Shown in pieces: positions 1-8,658 of a stretch of DNA of 64,000 nt (its first letter is position 1; each line of letters opens with the position of its first letter). Source of the stretch: Acidobacteriota bacterium (GTDB taxonomy: Bacteria > Acidobacteriota > Holophagae > Thermotomaculales > Thermotomaculaceae). Under the pieces are notes generated by a model, which saw only the letters and a list, made by a program, of their open reading frames with translations, did no database searches and was not told where the DNA came from. Location: assembly GCA_013152385.1 (NCBI GenBank), contig JAADGL010000032.1, forward strand, positions 1-64,000, in the 5' to 3' direction. The position numbers and the translations under genes were made by a program.

Positions 1-402
1 ATAAACACCATCCTCAATAGCTCCATCTATTCGCAAATTGATTTGGCAAGAGAAATAACCCGAACAAAAATTTGAAGGCAAATTGCCTTGCAATTGGACA
101 GGGTCTGATGCCGGCCGAAAAGGTATCTGAACTAACACATTATCAATCATATACGCATTACCACCCCCGTCTATTACAATAAACTCAAGCATACCATTTT
201 TATCTTCCCCTCCTGGTATATTTGTCCAAACTACAGCAGAAGCGCTAATAGAATCCTGTGGTCGATAATATTCTCCTCTCAACGGCATTGTATAAGATAC
301 TATTTCATAATCCTTCAAATCAAAATCATCATTTGGATTCATCCCAAAAGAAACAACACACGTTACTAACAATGTTATTGCACAAAACAAAAAATTTTTC
401 AT
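1..402 (-). CDS. Secreted protein of unknown function, 3' end outside window
   Basis: The reading frame is open from an ATG at 402 to the window edge, giving 134 codons with no stop. The N-terminus (MKNFLFCAITLLVTCVVSFG) is a typical signal peptide, so export is likely. A GGGAG Shine-Dalgarno sits about 8 bases upstream. The mature part is rich in Asp, Gly and Asn and has a pair of cysteines (NFCSGYFSCQ) that could form a disulfide. I recognise no family. The gene is more AT-rich than most of the window and lies beside a broken transposase, so acquisition by transfer is possible. Confidence 0.6.
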   Translation of the reverse strand, partial: MKNFLFCAITLLVTCVVSFGMNPNDDFDLKDYEIVSYTMPLRGEYYRPQDSISASAVVWTNIPGGEDKNGMLEFIVIDGGGNAYMIDNVLVQIPFRPASDPVQLQGNLPSNFCSGYFSCQINLRIDGAIEDGVY

Positions 403-424
403 TTTTAACACTCCCTTTTTTGAA

Positions 425-453
425 AATATACTTTAATTTCCCAAAAAGTTTAA
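425..453 (-). promoter_or_regulatory. Putative sigma70-type promoter of the left-edge secreted protein gene
   Basis: Read on the minus strand this is TTAAAC, a 17-base spacer and TATATT, ending about 22 bases before the ATG at 402. The spacing is ideal and the position suits the gene. AT-rich context makes chance matches more likely. Confidence 0.4.
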
Positions 454-612
454 GGCTGTCATTCAGTGGATAATTAAATTATAACATTATATTATCTCAT
501 GTTTAGAAAAAAATAGTAGTATCAAGAATTTTTCGAACATTTAATTTCAGTCCTTCGGAACCGGCAACCACCTTGATTCAATTTCCAGTAACAGACAGCA
601 ATACAATGCGAA

Positions 613-649
613 GGGAAACCGGGGACAGTGGGGCTGTTGAAAAAGTCCC
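613..649 (+). repeat. Direct repeat, copy 1 (partner at 1525-1561)
   Basis: The 37 bases match 1525-1561 at about 84 percent, with four substitutions and two single-base indels. Both copies have the same orientation and bracket the transposase remnant and the orphan lipoprotein. The core can fold into a short imperfect hairpin. It may be a remnant of an insertion-sequence end or a small dispersed repeat. Confidence 0.55.
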
Positions 650-753
650 ACAAAAACCTGTAATAAAACCCGTGTTTTTCTGGTCATTATCCAGTCCACA
701 TGATATAATAATTCACAGATAAATAAACATGTTCCTCGACAAAAGGAGGCATC

Positions 754-1032
754 ATGCTTGACCGGAAAGACCGAACCCAACACGTCTTGTTCATTCCGGG
801 CTCCCTGGTGGATTACATCCCCAAAGACCACATCCTGAAGAAAGTGGACAAAGTTCCGGATTTAAGTTGGCTGCGGGAAGAAGTTGCCGACTGCTACGAC
901 CTCACCAACGGTCGTCCGGGGATTGACCCGGAAGCCGCTCTGCGTCTCATGCTGGCGGGATTCTTTCAGGGCAGGGAAGAATACGCAGACGCTGTAGGAA
1001 AGGCAGTTGTTAAGGATTGGAGGAAAAAATGA
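754..1032 (+). pseudogene. Truncated transposase (N-terminal fragment, IS1182/IS5-like)
   Basis: The first 75 or so residues (for example NGRPGIDPEAALRLMLAGFF) look like the N-terminal domain of IS1182/IS5-type transposases (DUF772/InsH-N type), which normally exceed 400 residues. Here the frame changes character after GREEYADAV and stops at 92 residues, so the DDE catalytic domain is absent. A strong AAAGGAGG Shine-Dalgarno precedes the ATG, suggesting the original 5' end is intact and the rest was lost. The 3' end overlaps the ribosome binding site of the following lipoprotein gene. I judge it non-functional. Confidence 0.7.
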
Positions 1033-1502
1033 TAAGAAAAGTGATCGGGATTCTTTGTTTTGGATTAACTCTTTTTTCCGCTTCATGTTTATACAAAACA
1101 GTCTTTGAAAGTAAATTGGCAAAAAATATTCATTTTCTAACCATACCGACTAAAGGCCATGCTTATTATGAGGGTATTATTTTTTGGACTCCTGAGTATG
1201 CGGCATTTATATTCAATTTTGCACTTAAAGGAATTCATTACAGTTATTTCCCAACAGACTTGTCCTATCATGTAAAAAGCATTTCAGATGACAAAAAATT
1301 GTTCTCTTCTTCCCGGAAGTTTAACTGTAACGCAGCTCTTATTAAGTTCAGAGGGAAAATTACCAACAAAGGAGAGATTTTAGGACAGCAGATGTATTTG
1401 GGTAGTGTCAAAATTGAAAAAGTTTTCTATTACAAACTGTTATCGCATTCCGAAGTTAAAACCATATTGAAAGAATCCTCGTGGGAATTCCAGGGACAAT
1501 GA
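1029..1502 (+). CDS. Orphan lipoprotein of unknown function
   Basis: This 157-residue protein starts at an ATG placed 5-6 bases after GGAGGA. Its N-terminus (MIRKVIGILCFGLTLFSASC) is a signal peptide ending in a plausible lipobox (SAS before Cys20), so it is probably lipid-anchored. The remainder is rich in Phe, Tyr, Lys and Ile and has no motif I recognise. It is AT-rich compared with the housekeeping genes nearby. It sits inside a pair of direct repeats next to a transposase fragment, which suggests acquired DNA. Function unknown. Confidence 0.6.
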   Translation: MIRKVIGILCFGLTLFSASCLYKTVFESKLAKNIHFLTIPTKGHAYYEGIIFWTPEYAAFIFNFALKGIHYSYFPTDLSYHVKSISDDKKLFSSSRKFNCNAALIKFRGKITNKGEILGQQMYLGSVKIEKVFYYKLLSHSEVKTILKESSWEFQGQ

Positions 1503-1524
1503 AAATTCTGTGAATAATATCCGG

Positions 1525-1561
1525 GGGAAAACCGGGGATAGTAGGGTTGTTGAATAACCCC
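1525..1561 (+). repeat. Direct repeat, copy 2
   Basis: This is the partner of 613-649 in the same orientation. The 3' half (GGGTT, loop, AACCC) forms a cleaner hairpin than copy 1. It starts 22 bases after the lipoprotein stop codon and could also weakly act as that gene's terminator, although no T-run follows. Confidence 0.5.
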
Positions 1562-1740
1562 GCAGGCACCGGAGACGTTGCCGGTCCCCGTTTTGAATCC
1601 GGACCGGGCGGCGGCGCGCAGAGAGGGAACAAAGGGAACACCTGTGATGTTACTTTTGCAGCGAAAGAATTTTTCATTATCTGTTTAGTTAGGGTTACAT
1701 ACCTGTTCTGATTTTTCCTCTCTTTCTTCAGCCTTCTTTC

Positions 1741-1769
1741 TTGACTGGGGCGAGGGATGTAGGTAAACT
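1741..1769 (+). promoter_or_regulatory. Putative sigma70-type promoter for the cutA-argS operon
   Basis: TTGACT, a 17-base spacer and TAAACT lie 34 bases upstream of the chosen cutA start. This is one of the better promoter matches in the window and fits the start of a five-gene plus-strand run. Confidence 0.55.
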
Positions 1770-1802
1770 ATTGAAGGGTGCATGGTTGCAACGGAGGGGA
1801 TG

Positions 1803-2138
1803 ATGGAAGATTCAAAACACGGTCTGGAATATATTCTGGTTATGACAACTGTGGGGTCCGAAGAGCAGGCGTTGACTATCGCCAACGCGCTTGTGTACAA
1901 GAAGGTGGCTGCCTGTGTCAATATGATTCCGGCCATTCGTTCCATTTACCGTTTCAAAGGGAAGGTTTGGGACGATGAAGAGTATCTGCTGATTATCAAG
2001 TCCACCGCCGATCATTACGAGGAAATTGAAAAAACCATCACCGCACTTCACAATTATGAGATTCCGGAGATTCTGTCTTTCCCGATGGTAAAAGGGAAAC
2101 CGGAATTTCTCAAGTGGATTCAGGAATCTGTCCGTTAA
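1803..2138 (+). CDS. cutA: Divalent-cation tolerance protein CutA
   Basis: CutA proteins are small trimeric cytoplasmic proteins, first linked to copper tolerance; their exact biochemical role is unsettled. The 111-residue length matches the family, as do the early ILVMTTVGSEEQA strand-helix, KKVAACVNM, and the C-terminal YEIPEIL motif followed by the terminal helix. I chose the second of two adjacent ATGs because GGAGG lies five bases before it; an upstream ATG at 1782 would add seven residues without its own ribosome binding site. The stop codon overlaps the next start by one base, so the gene opens an operon. Confidence 0.9.
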   Translation: MEDSKHGLEYILVMTTVGSEEQALTIANALVYKKVAACVNMIPAIRSIYRFKGKVWDDEEYLLIIKSTADHYEEIEKTITALHNYEIPEILSFPMVKGKPEFLKWIQESVR

Positions 2139-2749
2139 TGCACCTGTTTCTCATCCGTCACGGCGAGACCCTGCCCAACCGGCGCAGGAAATTTCAGGGA
2201 AGCGGAGATTTTCCCCTCACCGACAGAGGCCTTGCCCAGGCAAAACAAATCGCGTCTTTTTTCAATGAAATTCAACTGAACAGAATTTATGCAAGCCCCA
2301 TGATCCGGGCAATGGAGACAGCAGCACCCCTTGCAAAGCAGTCCGGGCTGGCGCCGGTTTCGATTCCGCAGTTCCACGAGGTGGATTGCGGGAGATGGGA
2401 AGGAGTTTCCTTTTTTGACATTCTGAAGAATGAAGAATCACTCCTGCGAAATTGGCTGACGGACGGAAAGACACCGGCTCCAAACGGAGAATCCCTGGGA
2501 GATGTGTACCGCAGGATAGCCCGCCCCCTTCAGGAAATTGTTGACCGCCACCGTCATTCGTCGGATAATGTGGCAATTGTGGCGCACGGGGCGGTGAACC
2601 GGGCAGTAATTTGCCGGCTTCTGGAGTTGAAACCGGACAGAGCTTTCTGTTTTGAACAGGAAAATGCCTGTATCAACCGCTTTGTTCTGGACGAGCCGTT
2701 TCCCCCGAAACTCACAATGTTGAATAGTACGTCACACCTTGGAGGATAG
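2138..2749 (+). CDS. Histidine phosphatase family protein (phosphoglycerate mutase/CobC-like)
   Basis: This 203-residue protein belongs to the branch-1 histidine phosphatase superfamily. The phospho-accepting histidine is in LIRHGET at residues 5-11, the acidic residue in EVDCGRWEG, and the second catalytic histidine in VAHGAVNR near residue 150. Members include alpha-ribazole phosphatase, GpmB-like phosphatases and small-metabolite phosphatases; the substrate cannot be assigned from sequence. The ATG shares a base with the cutA stop and the stop directly abuts argS, so translation is probably coupled. No cobalamin genes are nearby to favour CobC. Confidence 0.85.
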   Translation: MHLFLIRHGETLPNRRRKFQGSGDFPLTDRGLAQAKQIASFFNEIQLNRIYASPMIRAMETAAPLAKQSGLAPVSIPQFHEVDCGRWEGVSFFDILKNEESLLRNWLTDGKTPAPNGESLGDVYRRIARPLQEIVDRHRHSSDNVAIVAHGAVNRAVICRLLELKPDRAFCFEQENACINRFVLDEPFPPKLTMLNSTSHLGG

Positions 2750-4468
2750 ATGCAGACAATCAAAGAAAATATTGCCCGGCAGGTGGTTGATTTCCTGGTA
2801 AAGAAGGGCGTTTCTGCCGACACTGTTTCAAAAGAGAATCTGTTTAAACGACCGGAAAGGGAAGGATTCGGAGACCTTGCCCTCCCCTGTTTTCCCTTTG
2901 CCCGGCAATTGCGGATGGGGCCGCCTCAGATTGCCGCCGAGTTGAAAACCGCCATTGGAACGCCTCCCGGCGTGGAAAAGATTGAGGTTGTGGGCGGATA
3001 TTTGAATTTTCATCTTGATAAGGGGGAAATGTTCCGTGCCCTGTACCGGAAGTACCGGGAAAGTCCGGACCGGATGCTTGCCTGGAATGAACTGGCCGGG
3101 CAGAAGGTTCTGGTGGAGTTTTCTTCTCCGAATATTGCCAAGCCGTTCAGTATCGGCCATTTGAGAAGTACGGTTATCGGAAATTTTTTACAGAATCTGT
3201 TTCGTTCACTGGGAGCGGAGGTGATTGCAGTCAACCATATCGGAGACTGGGGCACTCAGTTCGGCAAACTCATTGTTGCTTTTGAAAAATGGGGAAGCCG
3301 TGAGGAACTGGCTGAAAATCCGGTGAAGCATTTGCTGGCCCTTTATGTCCGTTTTCACCGGGAAGCGGAAACCGCTCCGGAACTGGAAGAAGCGGCCAGG
3401 CTGGCATTCAAGCGGCTGGAAGACGGCGGCGAAAGGGAAACAGAGCTGTGGCAGACGTTTCGGGAATTATCTTTGAAAGAGTTCAACCGAACTTACGGAC
3501 GGCTCAATGTCCGCTTTGACAAGGTGCTGGGGGAAGCATTCTACCGGGACAAGCTCCAATCGGTTATTGATATTCTGAAAGAAAGAGGCTTGCTGTCCGT
3601 CAGTGAAAATGCGGTGATTGTCAATCTGGATGAGTTTGATATGCCCCCCTGCCTGATTCAGAAATCAGACGGGGCGTCTCTTTATGCCACACGGGATATT
3701 GCTGCGGCGGTGTATCGTCACGATACTTTCGGATTTGATAAAGCGCTCTATGTGGTCGGCGCGGAACAGGCCCTGCATTTCCGCCAGTTTTTCAAGGTGC
3801 TGGAGCTGGCAGGATTTGAATGGGCAGCGGATATGGAACATATCCCCTTCGGGCTCTACCGTTTTCAGGACGGGAAGATGTCCACAAGAAAAGGAAAGGT
3901 GATTTTCCTCGAAGAGGTGCTGGATGAGGCGGTAAAGCGGATTCGGGCGGTTATGGAAGAAAAAAATCCCGATATCCCGGATAGTGAACGGGAGAAGATT
4001 GCGGAAACCCTGGGCACCAGTGCCATTATTTTTCACGACCTGAAAAATGACCGGGTTAAAGATATCAAGTTTTCCTGGGATGAGGTTTTGAGTATGGATG
4101 GAGATTCCGGCCCGTATATTGCGTATTCTTATGTCCGTTGCAGGGGAATCCTGGATAAATCCCGGAATCTGCCCCCGGTGAATCCGGAGCAGGTTTCCAT
4201 CAGCCATCCAGACGAAGCCCTGTTGATTCAGAAACTGTCTCAGGCCCATGATACCCTTCTCCTTTGCGCAAAGCACAGAAAAAGTCACTTCCTCGCCCAG
4301 TATTTGCTGGAACTGACCCATGCGTTCCACGGTTTTTATCACCATTGCCGTGTAATCGGCGATGATAACGGGCATTCCGCTTTCCGCCTTGCACTGGTGG
4401 AGCTGACCAGCGCCACACTGAAGGCCGGAGCCGGGCTTATGGGAATGCAGCTGCCGGAGCGGATGTAG
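2750..4468 (+). CDS. argS: Arginyl-tRNA synthetase
   Basis: This class I synthetase charges tRNA-Arg in the cytoplasm. The 572 residues fit the bacterial enzyme. The N-terminal ArgRS-specific domain is followed by the HIGH-type signature in FSIGHLRSTVIGN near residue 134, the KMSKS equivalent KMSTRKGKV near 376, and a C-terminal all-alpha anticodon-binding (DALR) domain ending in GLMGMQLPERM. A GGAGG overlapping the end of the preceding phosphatase gene precedes the ATG. It sits inside a housekeeping operon and nothing is odd about it. Confidence 0.97.
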   Translation: MQTIKENIARQVVDFLVKKGVSADTVSKENLFKRPEREGFGDLALPCFPFARQLRMGPPQIAAELKTAIGTPPGVEKIEVVGGYLNFHLDKGEMFRALYRKYRESPDRMLAWNELAGQKVLVEFSSPNIAKPFSIGHLRSTVIGNFLQNLFRSLGAEVIAVNHIGDWGTQFGKLIVAFEKWGSREELAENPVKHLLALYVRFHREAETAPELEEAARLAFKRLEDGGERETELWQTFRELSLKEFNRTYGRLNVRFDKVLGEAFYRDKLQSVIDILKERGLLSVSENAVIVNLDEFDMPPCLIQKSDGASLYATRDIAAAVYRHDTFGFDKALYVVGAEQALHFRQFFKVLELAGFEWAADMEHIPFGLYRFQDGKMSTRKGKVIFLEEVLDEAVKRIRAVMEEKNPDIPDSEREKIAETLGTSAIIFHDLKNDRVKDIKFSWDEVLSMDGDSGPYIAYSYVRCRGILDKSRNLPPVNPEQVSISHPDEALLIQKLSQAHDTLLLCAKHRKSHFLAQYLLELTHAFHGFYHHCRVIGDDNGHSAFRLALVELTSATLKAGAGLMGMQLPERM

Positions 4469-5380
4469 ATGGCGGTAGAAAATGCCCCTGTCGGCATTAT
4501 TCTGAATCCCGCGGCCGGAAGGGGCAGGGCGGCTCTGTTTGGCGATACACTTGAAAAAATTGCCCTCTCTTCCGGTGTGCCTTTCCTGTGGCGGGAAAGC
4601 GAAGCGCCCGGACATGCCACCGAACTGGCAAAAGAGATGATGAGACAAGGATACACAACGATTATCGGTTGCGGAGGGGACGGCACCATTAATGAAATCG
4701 GCTCGGCACTGGCAGGGCATCCTGAAATAAAGTTCGGAATTGTCCCCCTTGGGATGGGAAATGATTTTATTCGGAGTGCCGGAATTCCCCGGGACCCGAA
4801 AGCCGCTTTGCGCCTGATTCTCTCGGGAAATTACCGTCTGATTCACAGTGACTGCGGAAAGGTGGACGGGCATTATTTTTTCAATAATCTCGGTATCGGA
4901 TTTGACGGCGCAGTGGTGGTGACGGCGCAGAAGGTCAAGCGTTTGAAAAACCCGTACTATGCCGGTGTTGCCCGGCACCTGCTGACTTACCGGACTTTTG
5001 CCGCACATATTCGTTCTGACGGGAAGGCCCGGATGTCAGAACCGGTTTTCATGTTTGTGGCCTCCATCGGAAAGGCTTACGGCGGAGGGTTTTACATTAC
5101 GCCTGACGCGAAACTGGACGACGGCCTGATGGATATTGTTGTGGTGCCGGGAACCAACCATTTCGCCAGGCCCTGGCTTCTGTATCTGGTTTCCCGGAAG
5201 AAGCATTTGACACACAGAGGTTTCCGCTTCTTCCGTTCACGGGATGTGGAATTGGATCTTTATGATAAAGTAATTGACGCCCATGTGGACGGAATCCGTA
5301 TTACAGTCAGCGGAAAAGTTCATGTGGAATTGATTCCCGGCGCATTGTCGGTTATTACTTCAGGAGAGGGAACACAATGA
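4469..5380 (+). CDS. Diacylglycerol kinase-family lipid kinase (YegS/DgkB type)
   Basis: A 303-residue soluble or membrane-associated lipid kinase of the DAGK catalytic family. The N-terminus has the ILNPAAGRGRA strand-loop and the nucleotide-binding GCGGDGTINEIG motif near residue 68, followed by PLGMGNDFIRSAGIP, typical of YegS/DgkB/BmrU proteins. The substrate could be diacylglycerol, phosphatidylglycerol or sphingoid bases; sequence alone does not decide. The start codon directly follows the argS stop, and the end overlaps the next gene by four bases. A second, diverged member of the same family lies at 50536-51429. Confidence 0.88.
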   Translation: MAVENAPVGIILNPAAGRGRAALFGDTLEKIALSSGVPFLWRESEAPGHATELAKEMMRQGYTTIIGCGGDGTINEIGSALAGHPEIKFGIVPLGMGNDFIRSAGIPRDPKAALRLILSGNYRLIHSDCGKVDGHYFFNNLGIGFDGAVVVTAQKVKRLKNPYYAGVARHLLTYRTFAAHIRSDGKARMSEPVFMFVASIGKAYGGGFYITPDAKLDDGLMDIVVVPGTNHFARPWLLYLVSRKKHLTHRGFRFFRSRDVELDLYDKVIDAHVDGIRITVSGKVHVELIPGALSVITSGEGTQ

Positions 5381-7074
5381 AGAGATTATGGGTTGTCCTG
5401 CTTTTTCTCGTCACGGGGCTGTTGTTCGCGGTGGAACCGATACCGTCTTCCCACTTGAAAAAGGGAATGAAGGGATACGGCCTTACGGTGTTTGAAGGAA
5501 ACCGGATTGTAAAGTTTCCCGTTGAAGTGCTGGGCCTGCTTCAAAACCAGACCCCGGGTGAAAATCGGGTACTGGTCCGCTGCGGCGGCCCGGTGGTGGA
5601 GAAAGCCGGCATTATCGCCGGAATGAGCGGTAGCCCGGTTTATTTTGACGGAAAACTGGCCGGGGCGATTTCTTTCGGCTGGGCGTTTGGGAAAGAACCC
5701 ATCGGCGGCCTGACTCCCATTGAAAATATGGAATCTGTTACCCACCTTTACGGAGTACGGGGAAGCGAACATTCCCTCCGGTTTGAGGAAGTTCCGGACA
5801 TCAGCCGGATTTTGGATCCGGACAGTCGGAGCTTTTTCCCGAAAGAATTGCAGGAAGCCTTTCACAGGGGGAACTTTGTCAGCTCGGGATTTTCCAGCCT
5901 GCCCTTTTCAGCCGGTACCGCTTCTTTTGCCGGTGAGGCGGCGGATGCCCCGAAATCTTTGAAGCCCGGCGGCGCCATCGCAGTGGCATTGACCCGGGGA
6001 GCGTTGAACCTCTATGCCATCGGTACGGTTACCTCTATTGACGGAAATTACATTCTGGCTTTCGGCCATCCCATGTTCGGGCTGGGAAATGTTGCCCTTC
6101 CCATGCATACCGCCACAATCCTTGCCACCTATCCTTCATACAAAACGTCCAACAAGCTCGGTGCAATCGGAAGGGAAGTCGGAACAATTGTTGAGGACAG
6201 AAATGCGGCCATCCTTGGCATTGTCGGAAAAAAACCGGACATGATCTCCATGACGGTCAAAGTGAATTTCGGCAGCACGCCCAGAACCTATTCACTGGAA
6301 ATTGCCGAAAATCCCCTGCTGACCCCGTTCCTGACCAATCTCGCACTGAACAGTATTTTAACCACTGCCTGCAAAACCGTCGGGCTCCACAGTTTCAACC
6401 TCAGGGGCCGTATTGACATTACCGGACATCCTGCCCTGAAACTGGATGCCATGGTTATCGGCACTTCCATGGCGGGAATCAGTGCCCAAGTCGCCTCACT
6501 GGTGCAGGCGGTGCTGCAAAACCCTTACGACAGTGTCCACATCAAAGGAATTACCCTGAATCTGAACTATTCGGAACAGCTGCGGTTGGCGCAGCTGGTA
6601 AAGGTAAAAGCCTCCCGGGCACGGGTGCGGCCCGGCGACACCGTGCACCTCCAACTCTACCTGAAACCTTTTCAGCGGGACATGTTTATCAAAAACATCA
6701 CACTGGCGATTCCGAAAAACATGAAACCGGGAAATTATCATGTGGAAATCGGCGACGGCATGTCCATTATGCGGAAAGAGTCCAAGGTTCTCAAACAGCG
6801 GATTGAAAGCCTTGACGGGTTTATCCGGCTGGTAAACAATTTTCTCCGAAACAGCAAACTTTACGTCGGCCTGGCGGAAAAAACCTCCGCTTTGTTCATG
6901 GGAGAAACCGTACAGTCTTCCCTTCCGGGGTCCGTAATGGAAACAGTGGAAATGCAGGGTGTTCAGATTCCGAGAACAAAAAAATGGAAAGAATTCCGGG
7001 CTGTGGACGTTGTCACCCTTGATGATGTCGTGCGGGGATATTTTTCATTTCCAATCAGGATTATCCCCCGCTGA
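5377..7074 (+). CDS. SpoIVB peptidase S55-like secreted protein
   Basis: This 565-residue protein has a signal peptide (about residues 1-19) and probably acts in the periplasm. AGMSGSPVYFDGK at residues 81-93 matches the serine-nucleophile motif of S55 peptidases (SpoIVB), and LAFGHPMFGLG near residue 228 resembles their histidine motif. In SpoIVB, as I recall it, the histidine motif comes first, so the order here looks permuted. The C-terminal half is unassigned, with mostly beta-rich sequence. No spore-formation genes are in the window, so a sporulation role is unlikely. The start lies in an ATGA overlap with the lipid kinase, and a terminator follows. Confidence 0.75.
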   Translation: MKRLWVVLLFLVTGLLFAVEPIPSSHLKKGMKGYGLTVFEGNRIVKFPVEVLGLLQNQTPGENRVLVRCGGPVVEKAGIIAGMSGSPVYFDGKLAGAISFGWAFGKEPIGGLTPIENMESVTHLYGVRGSEHSLRFEEVPDISRILDPDSRSFFPKELQEAFHRGNFVSSGFSSLPFSAGTASFAGEAADAPKSLKPGGAIAVALTRGALNLYAIGTVTSIDGNYILAFGHPMFGLGNVALPMHTATILATYPSYKTSNKLGAIGREVGTIVEDRNAAILGIVGKKPDMISMTVKVNFGSTPRTYSLEIAENPLLTPFLTNLALNSILTTACKTVGLHSFNLRGRIDITGHPALKLDAMVIGTSMAGISAQVASLVQAVLQNPYDSVHIKGITLNLNYSEQLRLAQLVKVKASRARVRPGDTVHLQLYLKPFQRDMFIKNITLAIPKNMKPGNYHVEIGDGMSIMRKESKVLKQRIESLDGFIRLVNNFLRNSKLYVGLAEKTSALFMGETVQSSLPGSVMETVEMQGVQIPRTKKWKEFRAVDVVTLDDVVRGYFSFPIRIIPR

Positions 7075-7076
7075 CG

Positions 7077-7115
7077 AGATGTTTTTATTGTCTTAAAATA
7101 AAAAACATCTTTTTT
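7077..7115 (+). terminator. Rho-independent terminator after the S55 gene
   Basis: AGATGTTTTTATT pairs with AATAAAAAACATCT (one extra A) around a short loop and is followed directly by TTTTT. It starts three bases after the stop codon at 7074. The stem is AT-rich and therefore only moderately stable. Confidence 0.6.
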
Positions 7116-7184
7116 GTTTCTAATCGGTTAGTTTGTATTTCCGCGCCTCCCGGCTCCCGAATAAAAAAAAATTATAAAAAGGAC

Positions 7185-8594
<1,410 letters not shown>

Positions 8595-8627
8595 GCCGAA
8601 ATCGGCTCACGTAATATTGATACCTGA

Positions 8628-8658
8628 AAAAGAGGCGGCATTTTGCCGCCTCTTTTTT
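8628..8658. terminator. Bidirectional terminator between gdhA and the minus-strand PEP-binding gene
   Basis: AAAGAGGCGGCA, loop TTTT, TGCCGCCTCTTTTTT forms a strong GC-rich hairpin with a T-run on the plus strand and an A-run on the left that gives a T-run on the minus strand. It lies between convergent genes and can serve both. Confidence 0.9.

Larger units (their letters stand above)
403..753. other. Intergenic stretch with repeat copy 1 and transposase upstream sequence
   Basis: No credible gene lies here. The stretch holds the minus-strand promoter above, a 37-base element at 613-649 that recurs at 1525-1561, and a TATAAT hexamer at 704-709 upstream of the transposase remnant. The inner part of the 37-base element (GGGCTGTTGAAAAAGTCCC) resembles sequences commonly found at the ends of IS1182/IS5-like insertion sequences, so this is probably an old element boundary. 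Confidence 0.5.
1503..1802. other. Intergenic stretch with repeat copy 2 and the cutA promoter
   Basis: Apart from repeat copy 2 there is a second small hairpin (ACCGG, loop, CCGGT, near 1568-1586) and the promoter listed separately at 1741-1769. I see no gene, tRNA or known RNA motif here. Confidence 0.5.

Noticed and set aside
3665-5008. A 447-codon antisense frame across argS and the lipid kinase
   Set aside because: It crosses a gene boundary of two well-supported plus-strand genes and has no domain.
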